In this document: positions 7,116 through 11,954 of the stretch, piece by piece
Position numbering within the stretch: position 1 is the first letter of the stretch
Layout of the letters: each line of letters begins with the position of its first letter
Assembly: GCA_026990885.1 (NCBI GenBank)
Contig: JALXCO010000245.1
Location: 1-11,954 of the forward strand
Reading direction: 5' to 3'
Origin: Desulfurococcales archaeon
GTDB lineage: Archaea; Thermoproteota; Thermoprotei_A; Sulfolobales; AG1
DNA: 11,954 nt
The notes under the pieces: generated by a model
Told to the model about the DNA's origin: nothing
Database searches by the model: none
What the model saw: only the letters and a program-made list of their open reading frames with translations
Program-made: the position numbers and the translations under genes

Positions 7116-8315
7116 ATGGCTAACGAATATGATGACGATTCATCACTTATAGATAGGGATCTCGAAGAATACATAAAGTATCTGGAAAGAACGATTAGAG
7201 AGCTCCAGAGAGAGAAAGGATTATATGAAAAAGAACTAGCTCAATGCAGGATGGAGATCGAGAAGCTTCTCCAACCCCCTCTAATTGAGGCCACAGTACT
7301 TGAGATTCTTCCAGACAACAGGGTTATTGTCAAGAGCTCCACAGGCCCCAACCTAATAGTAAATGTATCCAGCAAGATTGATGTATCAAAGCTGAAGCCT
7401 GGTACATTGGTTGCCTTAAACAATCGCGGATCAGAAATTATTGAGGTGATAGGAGACAGGGAGGATCCTGTTATAAAGGCTATGGAGATAATCGAGAGAC
7501 CTAAGGTCGGGTATAGAGATATTGGCGGTCTTCAGGACCAGATCAGGGAAGTTAGAGAGGTGATAGAGCTTCCATTGATCAATCCTGAGCTATTTAGAAA
7601 ACTGGGTATAGAGCCCCCTAAAGGGGTTCTGCTCTACGGCCCTCCTGGAACAGGTAAGACTCTTCTGGCTAAAGCGATCGCTGGGGAATCTAACGCAACA
7701 TTCATCAGACTGGTTGCCTCAGAGCTAGCCCAGAAGTTCATTGGTGAAGGGGCTAGGATGGTTAGAGAGGTGTTTAGGCTGGCTAGAAAGAAGGCTCCCT
7801 CCATAGTATTGATTGATGAGATAGACGCTATAGCCGCTAAAAGGCTTGATGTTGGCACAACTGGGGAGAGAGAGATCCATAGAACACTGACACAGCTACT
7901 TGCTGAGCTCGACGGCTTCGATCCGCTTGACAGGGTTAAAGTTATAGCTACAACCAATAGACTTGACATACTGGACCCAGCTATACTTAGGCCAGGAAGA
8001 TTTGATAGAATAATACAGATTCCCCTCCCAGACTATAAGGCTAGGAAAGAAATCTTCAGCATATATATTAGAAAAATGAATGTTAAGGGAGAAATAGACT
8101 ACGATAAGCTATCGAAGCTCAGCGAAGGGGCTTCAGGAGCGGATATAAAGGCTATCTGCACCGAGGCCGGATATATAGCTATAAGGAACGGGAGGGACTA
8201 TGTTGTTATGAACGACTTCATAATAGCTATAGGTAAGGTACTCAACAAGATTAAGCCTGACTACTTAACCACCGTAAAGTCTAGAGACCAGGTTGTGGGC
8301 GCGAACTACATGTAG
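7116..8315 (+). CDS. pan: Proteasome-activating nucleotidase PAN
   Basis: Hexameric AAA+ ATPase that unfolds proteins and feeds them to the 20S proteasome. Domains in the 399 residues: N-terminal coiled coil (12-52) ending in QPP, OB-fold domain (about 55-112), AAA+ module (about 125-385). Seen: Walker A GPPGTGKT (175-182), pore-loop KFIGEGA (207-213), Walker B IVLIDEIDAI (230-239), sensor-1 N281, arginine fingers R292 and R295 in ILRPGRFDR, and sensor-2 region GASGADIK (338-345). Length matches the family. Odd: the C-terminus ends N-Y-M. The HbYX motif that opens the proteasome gate needs a hydrophobic residue before the tyrosine, and here it is asparagine. A PUA protein and a PAC2 protein follow on the same strand, so the region links proteasome activation and assembly factors. 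Confidence 0.96.
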   Translation: MANEYDDDSSLIDRDLEEYIKYLERTIRELQREKGLYEKELAQCRMEIEKLLQPPLIEATVLEILPDNRVIVKSSTGPNLIVNVSSKIDVSKLKPGTLVALNNRGSEIIEVIGDREDPVIKAMEIIERPKVGYRDIGGLQDQIREVREVIELPLINPELFRKLGIEPPKGVLLYGPPGTGKTLLAKAIAGESNATFIRLVASELAQKFIGEGARMVREVFRLARKKAPSIVLIDEIDAIAAKRLDVGTTGEREIHRTLTQLLAELDGFDPLDRVKVIATTNRLDILDPAILRPGRFDRIIQIPLPDYKARKEIFSIYIRKMNVKGEIDYDKLSKLSEGASGADIKAICTEAGYIAIRNGRDYVVMNDFIIAIGKVLNKIKPDYLTTVKSRDQVVGANYM

Positions 8316-8360
8316 GTTAGAGATTCTAGACTCGATGCTTTATCTATAGCGTTTACCTAA

Positions 8361-8367
8361 TTTATAG
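8361..8367 (+). promoter_or_regulatory. Possible TATA box of the PUA gene
   Basis: TTTATAG lies 30-37 bp before GTG 8398 in the 82-bp gap after pan. The distance fits a nearly leaderless transcript starting at GTG 8398, which would explain the lack of a good ribosome-binding site. Confidence 0.35.
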
Positions 8368-8397
8368 CTTCGCTAAAAACTCTATAGTGGCTAGTGG

Positions 8398-8931
8398 GTG
8401 ACCCAAATAACCTTTGGCTATGGAATGATTAAGGTTAAACCCAACAGCAAGCTTATAACCATATACAGAAGAATAGCCGACTTCCAATTTATGCCAGGCG
8501 CAGGTGAAGCCATAGTGCCTGACGACTGCGAATTCGTTATCTCTAAGAATACAGGGGTGGTAAGGGGTATAGTTAGGAACTCTAAAATCCTGGCCACAAT
8601 CAGGGCTTCCGATATGCGATTCATACTGCACTGTGAGGGTGCAAGGCTCCTTAAGGAGAGATTCAGCTTCCCCTCCCTACGTGTAGTAGTTATCGATGAG
8701 GTGTCTAAAGAGATTGGAGGTGGTGGAAACGTGTTTGCTAAGCATGTTCTCGATATAGATCGTGATCTGAGACCCTGGGACGAGGTTGTGGTAGTTAACG
8801 AGAGAGACGAGCTGCTTTCCGTTGGAAAGTTAGTTTTATCTCCTTTGGAAGCGTTATATTTTACTCGTGGTGTAGCAGTTATAAGTAGGGATGGATGTTG
8901 GAAATATTCAAAGGGGGAGGAAGAAGAATAA
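8398..8931 (+). CDS. Pre-PUA/PUA domain RNA-binding protein (archaeosine transglycosylase C-terminal-like)
   Basis: RNA-binding protein of 177 residues resembling the C-terminal C2-PUA region of archaeal tRNA-guanine transglycosylase (TgtA) without its catalytic domain. Pre-PUA part (about 20-92): IADFQFMPGAGEAIVPDD (26-43), GVVRGIVRNSKILATIRASD (53-72), EGARLLKERFSFPS (80-93). PUA part (94-166): RVVVIDE (95-101), NVFAKHVLDIDRDLRPWDEV (111-130), LLSVGKLVLS (139-148), RGVAVISRDG (157-166). Such proteins probably bind tRNA or rRNA; a role in archaeosine formation is possible but not shown. GTG 8398 follows an in-frame TAG by 3 nt. ATG 8425 is the alternative and keeps both domains. The 3' end overlaps the PAC2 gene by 37 bp, suggesting coupled translation. 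Confidence 0.85.
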   Translation: MTQITFGYGMIKVKPNSKLITIYRRIADFQFMPGAGEAIVPDDCEFVISKNTGVVRGIVRNSKILATIRASDMRFILHCEGARLLKERFSFPSLRVVVIDEVSKEIGGGGNVFAKHVLDIDRDLRPWDEVVVVNERDELLSVGKLVLSPLEALYFTRGVAVISRDGCWKYSKGEEEE

Positions 8932-9650
8932 AGATACTGATGAACGTGGATGTGGGGGAGCTCGTAAACGGATCTAAGCTTGTTTTCGTAACTGGCTTTC
9001 CAGGATTTGGGCTGACAGGGTATATAGCTACAAGGTACATAGTTGAGCAGCTAGATCTAGAGAGAGTCGGTGTTGTACTAACCAAATTCATGCCGGACGC
9101 AGTATCTATAGACCCCAAATACAGCTTCAACTATCCATATGAGTTCTATTCAAGAGAAAAAAGCGGCCTATTAGTTATGGTCAACCACACAGTACCGAGC
9201 AATATAGAGAAAGTCGAGTTCGCCGAAGCACTAGTCAGCTGGCTGGTTAAAAACGGCTTCACCGAAACAATACTTATAGGGGGGCTCGACGCCGAGCTGA
9301 GGAAGTCCCCAAACGACGCATTGAGATGGTCAGCTAATTCATGGAGTAGCAGAAGTTTAAGTGAGCCCAAAATGGAGAAGGGGCTATATATAGTGGGACC
9401 CCTAGCCCTAATGCTGATGTTCACCGAGCTATATAAGCATCCAGCAACAGTAATACTGCCGTTCGCGGAAAAAGGCAGACCTGATCCTAAGGCAGCTGCC
9501 GTAGCGGTAAAGAAGGTTGCCGAGATCCTCGAAATGAGCATAGACGTTAAGGAGCTGCTTGAGCACGCAAAAACTATTGAGAATATAGAGAACCAGATAA
9601 GAACAAGCATGGTTGCCCAGGAGAGGAAGATAAGCGAGTACCACATGTGA
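8895..9650 (+). CDS. PAC2-family protein (proteasome assembly chaperone-like)
   Basis: PAC2-fold protein of 251 residues, related to archaeal PbaA/PbaB and eukaryotic proteasome assembly chaperone 2. Seen: the N-terminal signature FVTGFPGFGLTG (31-42), the strand ETILIGGLDAEL (124-135), GLYIVGPLALMLMF (163-176), an ILPFAEKGRPDPKAAAVAV stretch (187-205), and a charged helical, possibly coiled C-terminus (216-247). The C-terminus ends Y-H-M, so it lacks a classical HbYX proteasome-binding tail. Start uncertain: ATG 8895 overlaps the PUA gene by 37 bp, while ATG 8940 (residue 16) would begin 8 nt after the PUA stop. Its position two genes after pan supports a proteasome-related role by context. 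Confidence 0.88.
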   Translation: MLEIFKGGGRRIKILMNVDVGELVNGSKLVFVTGFPGFGLTGYIATRYIVEQLDLERVGVVLTKFMPDAVSIDPKYSFNYPYEFYSREKSGLLVMVNHTVPSNIEKVEFAEALVSWLVKNGFTETILIGGLDAELRKSPNDALRWSANSWSSRSLSEPKMEKGLYIVGPLALMLMFTELYKHPATVILPFAEKGRPDPKAAAVAVKKVAEILEMSIDVKELLEHAKTIENIENQIRTSMVAQERKISEYHM

Positions 9651-9723
9651 AATCATGCAAATTCTTAATCAGTTGAGACAGGTTTAGTCATTTAATCCTT
9701 CGGCTCTTCCTCATCATCCATGA

Positions 9724-9735
9724 ATATCATGATAT
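9724..9735. repeat. 12-bp perfect palindrome upstream of the tRNA promoter
   Basis: ATATCATGATAT equals its reverse complement and ends 3 bp before the TATA box at 9739. It could be a regulator site, but an A/T-rich palindrome of this size can arise by chance. Confidence 0.35.
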
Positions 9736-9738
9736 AAG

Positions 9739-9746
9739 TTTATATA
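9739..9746 (+). promoter_or_regulatory. TATA box of the tRNA-Leu 5'-half gene
   Basis: TTTATATA preceded by AAG (possible BRE) is centred about 29 bp before the first tRNA base at 9772. This is the expected spacing for archaeal tRNA transcription and shows that the half gene has its own promoter. Confidence 0.7.
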
Positions 9747-9771
9747 TTTTCTTAGATATTATAGTGTATCG

Positions 9772-9811
9772 GCGGGGGTGCCCGAGCCAGGTCAAAGGGG
9801 TCGGGCTTAGG
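9772..9811 (+). tRNA. tRNA-Leu(UAG), 5' half only (nucleotides 1-37); candidate split tRNA
   Basis: The sequence follows archaeal tRNA-Leu exactly up to nucleotide 37. Acceptor 5' strand GCGGGGG (9772-9778), T8, G9, D-stem CCCG (9781-9784) pairing with AGGG (9796-9799, G13 facing A22), D-loop with A14, G18-G19 and A21, G26, anticodon-stem 5' strand TCGGG (9801-9805), loop C-T, anticodon TAG (9808-9810) and G37. The 3' side should continue with CCCGA, a long variable arm, a T-arm and CCCCCGC. Instead it reads ACCCCC AGGACCCCC and then a pyrimidine-rich tract. Neither strand of the window holds GTTCRANTCC followed by CCCCCGC. The break coincides with the 37/38 site used by archaeal introns and split tRNAs. 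Alternatives are a truncated tRNA remnant or an unusually distant 3' exon. Confidence 0.75.
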
Positions 9812-9826
9812 ACCCCCAGGACCCCC
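9809..9826 (+). repeat. Tandem 9-bp repeat AGGACCCCC x2 forming the C-rich trailer
   Basis: Two exact copies, 9809-9817 and 9818-9826. The first copy begins inside the anticodon (A35). Beyond nucleotide 37 the tract reads A, five C, AGGA, five C. In split tRNAs the 5' half carries such a GC-rich tail to pair with a complementary leader of the 3' half; the partner predicted here would contain GGGGGTCCTGGGGG. Confidence 0.7.
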
Positions 9827-9843
9827 ATCTATATTCTATTCTT
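9827..9843 (+). terminator. Pyrimidine-rich tract after the tRNA half
   Basis: ATCTATATTCTATTCTT directly follows the C-rich trailer. T-rich stretches of this kind end many archaeal tRNA and other transcripts, so the RNA may stop here after about 65 nt. Inferred from composition only. Confidence 0.4.
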
Positions 9844-9849
9844 TGCCAC

Positions 9850-10098
9850 ACTGATTCACGTGGGTGTAGGGATTTAGTTGGGTTCAGGATTTCTGGGTGT
9901 GAGGCTGACTCCCTAAATATACTTGCTGTTTCTGGAGTCATTGATCCTGAGAATATCTCTAGGGTTATTGATGCTGGAGACTATCTTATACTCTATCTAG
10001 GGCCTATAGTTAGGTTTATCGATAGGTTTAAGGGAAACGCTATCGATTTTCTTAGGTGGAATGCTGTTTCCGTTGCTCTTGGATTCTATGATGTTGGG
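9850..10098 (+). other. Coding-like 5' extension without a start codon
   Basis: This stretch is in frame with the next gene and free of stops back to the TAG at 9808-9810. Its translation looks like normal protein, for example ILAVSGVIDPENISRVID at 9919-9972 and FLRWNAVSVALGFYDVG at 10048-10098, and its codon use matches the neighbours. There is no in-frame ATG, GTG or TTG before 10099. The gene therefore probably once began further upstream and is 5'-truncated, uses a rare start such as ATA or ATT, or carries a frameshift. Confidence 0.6.
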
Positions 10099-10527
10099 TT
10101 GTATAGATATATCAATGGGCTGGGTGGAAGGGTTCTTTGGAAGCATGCCGGCTTATGTGTTGGTGACTCGCTCATTATTAATCTAGGTAAGAAGATCTTT
10201 ACTAGCCAGCTGTATAGCATTGGAGCCTATATCGGTGAACATAGTAGAGATATTAGGAATCTTGTGCTTATTGCTGATTCCCCATCTTACCAGGCTATAT
10301 ATAGATCTATAGCCACAGCTAGATTGGTACGCGGCATAGGCATCTATATAATATATCTAGCTCCTTTTAGCCTGGCTACAGGCATAGATATATATCATCC
10401 GATACATCTTATCGAGATGGATAGCGAGAGACCATCCCTTCTATCGATAGACCCCAGGTGTGGCTCGTACGTATTTTCTGGAGAGAGGCACGGCTACACA
10501 TACATGTGTGTGAGGAAAGCTAATTAG
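10099..10527 (+). CDS. Uncharacterised protein, true 5' end unclear
   Basis: From TTG 10099, the first usual start codon in frame, the gene encodes 142 residues. I do not recognise the family. The sequence alternates hydrophobic strands and helices, such as GLCVGDSLIINLG, LVLIADSPSYQAIYRSI and GIYIIYLAPFSLATGIDIY, suggesting a soluble alpha/beta protein. There is no signal peptide and no clear metal-binding cluster. No ribosome-binding site precedes TTG 10099, and coding-like sequence continues about 80 residues upstream, so this start is probably not the original one. The transporter gene follows within 35 bp and could be cotranscribed. It may be an intact gene with an unusual start or a 5'-truncated pseudogene next to the tRNA half. 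Confidence 0.5.
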   Translation: MYRYINGLGGRVLWKHAGLCVGDSLIINLGKKIFTSQLYSIGAYIGEHSRDIRNLVLIADSPSYQAIYRSIATARLVRGIGIYIIYLAPFSLATGIDIYHPIHLIEMDSERPSLLSIDPRCGSYVFSGERHGYTYMCVRKAN

Positions 10528-10561
10528 CTCATAAGCTAAATACACCTCCGTGGGTTTTTTC

Positions 10562-11188
10562 ATGAGCGATCCTGTTACGGAGCTTCCGTATCTGTATTAT
10601 AACGGTGCACTTATACTGGGTCTTCTACATGGTTCAGATCCCAGTCACGGATGGGTACTCGCAATAACCCTTAAGAGTAGGAGAGGTAAATTGGGGGTTG
10701 CCCTAGCCTCAGCAGTTATAGCTTGCGGCCATCTACTATCTAGCGTTGCCGTAGTTATAGCTATATGGATGTTTAAAACAGCTGTGCTGGATTATTTTAG
10801 GTATATAGATCTGTTAGCCGGAGGGCTCCTCATAGCTATAGGCCTATACAGCATCTATAGAGAGCTGAAAGAACACGAGCATAGTAGGCTAGATACATTG
10901 AGCCTTAAGGAGCTATTCAAATACTCACTAATCCTGGGCTTCGCCCACGAGGAGGAGGTGGCCCTCGCCTCAATGATCCTTCTAGGAGCAAACCCCATAG
11001 CTCTAGCATTAATATATAGCGGTGCTGTATACGCCTCAATATCCATCTGGGCACTGGCTCTAGCCGAGGTCATATCTATGGGAGGTAGAAGAAAAGGATA
11101 TAGACTGGCTGAATCCCTATCTAGATTAACGCCAGTAATACTGATAGCCATAGGAATCTATGTGGTGGCTGAAGCACTAGCTGGATAA
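10562..11188 (+). CDS. NicO/RcnA-like membrane transporter (nickel/cobalt family)
   Basis: Integral membrane protein with about six transmembrane segments. Residue numbers here count from the alternative GTG at 10550. The first segment contains GLLHGSDPSHGW (24-35) with H27, D30 and H33, resembling the H-x-x-D-P-x-H-G signature of NicO/RcnA/UreH-type metal transporters. ACGHLLSS (58-65) adds H61, a short loop KEHEHSR (107-113) carries histidines, and the fourth segment has GFAHEEEVALAS (130-141) at the place of the second family motif. Likely role: export or uptake of a divalent metal such as nickel or cobalt; direction and ion are not shown by the sequence. ATG 10562 is preferred, 12 nt inside GTG 10550, with a TAAATAC stretch about 20-25 bp before it suggesting a short or absent leader. 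Confidence 0.7.
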   Translation: MSDPVTELPYLYYNGALILGLLHGSDPSHGWVLAITLKSRRGKLGVALASAVIACGHLLSSVAVVIAIWMFKTAVLDYFRYIDLLAGGLLIAIGLYSIYRELKEHEHSRLDTLSLKELFKYSLILGFAHEEEVALASMILLGANPIALALIYSGAVYASISIWALALAEVISMGGRRKGYRLAESLSRLTPVILIAIGIYVVAEALAG

Positions 11189-11341
11189 AGATACAAGATC
11201 ATCAAAATACAAGCCGTGAGATCATGACCACCGCATTAACCAACAGCAAAAACAATCATAGCGAAAGACTGGAAACATCGTTAATGATCCCAAATCACGA
11301 TAGAAACATTCACCACAACTATTAAGCCTTCCATGTTTCAT

Positions 11342-11464
11342 TTAAACTGCTTGACTGTATTCATCTCCGTCTAAATTGATTATAGATATGTAAGGGAGCA
11401 TATTGTATTCTATGAACTCTATTGTGAGATCGTATGGTACTTTTTCCTTTAGATATATATTAGC
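11342..11464 (-). pseudogene. Remnant of an unrecognised gene (C-terminal fragment)
   Basis: On the minus strand a frame of 40 codons runs from just after a TGA at 11465-11467 to a TAA at 11342-11344. It reads like real protein (YDLTIEFIEYNMLPYISII, then NLDGDEYSQAV at the end), with alternating charged and hydrophobic residues. It has no start codon before an internal Met and no continuation upstream. Probably the surviving 3' end of a broken gene. Family not recognised. Confidence 0.35.
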
Positions 11465-11484
11465 TCATAGAGAACAAGTACATC

Positions 11485-11501
11485 AGTATAAGGCCTATAC
11501 T
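11485..11501. repeat. Short inverted repeat AGTATA/TATACT
   Basis: AGTATA (11485-11490) and TATACT (11496-11501) flank AGGCC. Deleting one A would make a perfect 16-bp palindrome. It is followed by the direct repeat TGCATCA x2 at 11509-11523. Confidence 0.35.
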
Positions 11502-11542
11502 TTGTCAGTGCATCAATGCATCAGTGTAGAAATTCTCATAGA

Positions 11543-11562
11543 TGATTCTACTTCTAGAATCA
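11543..11562. repeat. Perfect 8-bp hairpin TGATTCTA-CTTC-TAGAATCA
   Basis: Eight-bp stem with a CTTC tetraloop, 65 bp before the last gene. It could be a transcript-end structure for the decayed minus-strand gene or a protein-binding site. No T-tract follows on either strand. Confidence 0.4.
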
Positions 11563-11626
11563 GCTAGAGGAGATAATGGGAAAAGCTAGAATTTAAAGGA
11601 TTAATAAAATTATTCCACAATAAATC

Positions 11627-11954
11627 ATGGTTGACTGTATGGTAGAAGTGCTTGGCGTAAGAGCGAGGAATATTGAAGATCTGCTATATATGCTTTATAT
11701 TCATTCTATCGCTGATAGACCCATAATTATTAAAGTTGACGAATGCGGTAGCCTTAAAACACTGCTTGAGCTGGTCACAAGGAGATTATTCAATATTTTA
11801 AAGGGTTATAAGCCCTACTACTATCATATAGTTGAGCTGTACTCTAGGCTAGATCCCAGTATAGAAGATAAGATCATTATCTTATCGCCCAACGACAATA
11901 TAATTATCAATAAAATAGATCATTTTGAGAAAATAATGTTAAAAGCTTGTAAAA
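11627..11954 (+). CDS. Unrecognised protein, 3' end cut by window
   Basis: From ATG 11627 the frame is open for 109 codons to the window end. The alternative start is ATG 11639. Visible: an N-terminal half with LGVRARNIEDLLYMLYIH, then PIIIKVDECGSLKTLLELV, an aromatic KGYKPYYYHIVELYS, and EDKIIILSPNDNIIINKIDH. There are no known catalytic motifs and no membrane segment; two Cys (residues 4 and 40) lie far apart. The sequence TTAATAAAATTATT about 15-30 bp before the ATG is promoter-like and suggests a leaderless mRNA; no ribosome-binding site is seen. Function unknown. Confidence 0.6.
   Translation, partial: MVDCMVEVLGVRARNIEDLLYMLYIHSIADRPIIIKVDECGSLKTLLELVTRRLFNILKGYKPYYYHIVELYSRLDPSIEDKIIILSPNDNIIINKIDHFEKIMLKACK

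Larger units (their letters stand above)
11189..11626. other. 438-bp stretch without an intact gene
   Basis: The stretch between the transporter and the last gene holds a decayed minus-strand coding fragment (11342-11464), an interrupted palindrome (11485-11501), a direct repeat TGCATCA twice (11509-11515, 11517-11523) and a perfect hairpin (11543-11562). A 33-codon plus-strand frame at 11224-11325 has no supporting signal. The mix suggests gene decay or an insertion scar. Confidence 0.5.

Noticed and set aside
9812..10100. Ordinary intron with the 3' exon of the tRNA downstream
   Set aside because: No CCCGA plus T-arm plus CCCCCGC is found. GGGTTCAGGATTT near 9879-9891 breaks the T-loop consensus and has no acceptor strand after it.
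11224..11325. 33-codon plus-strand frame starting ATG 11224
   Set aside because: No ribosome-binding site or promoter, N/H-rich unconvincing protein, and it lies in a decayed spacer.
11567..11595. Shine-Dalgarno-like GAGGAGAT followed by an ATG
   Set aside because: The frame is only six codons (M-G-K-A-R-I) before a stop. It could be chance or a gene relic.
1..11954. CRISPR array, insertion sequence or rRNA
   Set aside because: No regularly spaced direct repeats, no transposase-like protein and no rRNA-like stretch were seen on either strand.

Overview
The window looks like chromosomal DNA of a hyperthermophilic archaeon of the Thermoprotei (Crenarchaeota). The evidence is a PAN proteasomal ATPase, a PAC2-family protein, an archaeal-type TruD, Pth2 and fused CoaBC, a tRNA-Leu 5' half of archaeal type behind a TATA box, TATA-type promoters, several TTG/GTG starts, and codon use rich in ATA, CTA and AGG. 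A Desulfurococcales-like source is a guess from base composition and gene content; the genus cannot be read from this sequence.

Layout. Positions 45-1681 (+) carry an archaeal Ser/Thr kinase-like protein and an NAD-binding epimerase-like protein. The epimerase converges on, and overlaps by 21 bp, a tight minus-strand operon rimI-pth2-truD (N-terminal acetyltransferase, peptidyl-tRNA hydrolase, tRNA pseudouridine synthase), read from 3886 down to 1661. Divergent from rimI are coaBC (coenzyme A synthesis) and a Bcp-type peroxiredoxin that lacks the usual resolving cysteine. Then come two TTG-start genes: a small L24e/TRASH-like zinc-finger protein and an apparently cytoplasmic PA14-domain protein. 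From 7116 to 9650 lies a proteostasis/RNA group: PAN, a pre-PUA/PUA protein and a PAC2 protein. PAN should unfold substrates for the 20S proteasome, and PAC2 proteins are known or suspected proteasome assembly factors.

The most unusual region is 9739-9843. A TATA box precedes a precise 5' half of tRNA-Leu(UAG), from the acceptor strand through nucleotide 37. The sequence then leaves the tRNA and runs into a C-rich trailer and a pyrimidine-rich end. I find no matching 3' half on either strand of the window. This is the architecture of the 5' half of a trans-spliced split tRNA, though a truncated remnant is not excluded. Directly downstream is a coding-like reading frame without any ATG, GTG or TTG start for about 290 bp, so the gene there may be 5'-truncated.

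The right end holds a NicO/RcnA-like membrane transporter. It is followed by 438 bp without an intact gene but with a decayed coding fragment on the minus strand and several small inverted repeats. Last comes the 5' part of an unrecognised gene cut by the window edge.
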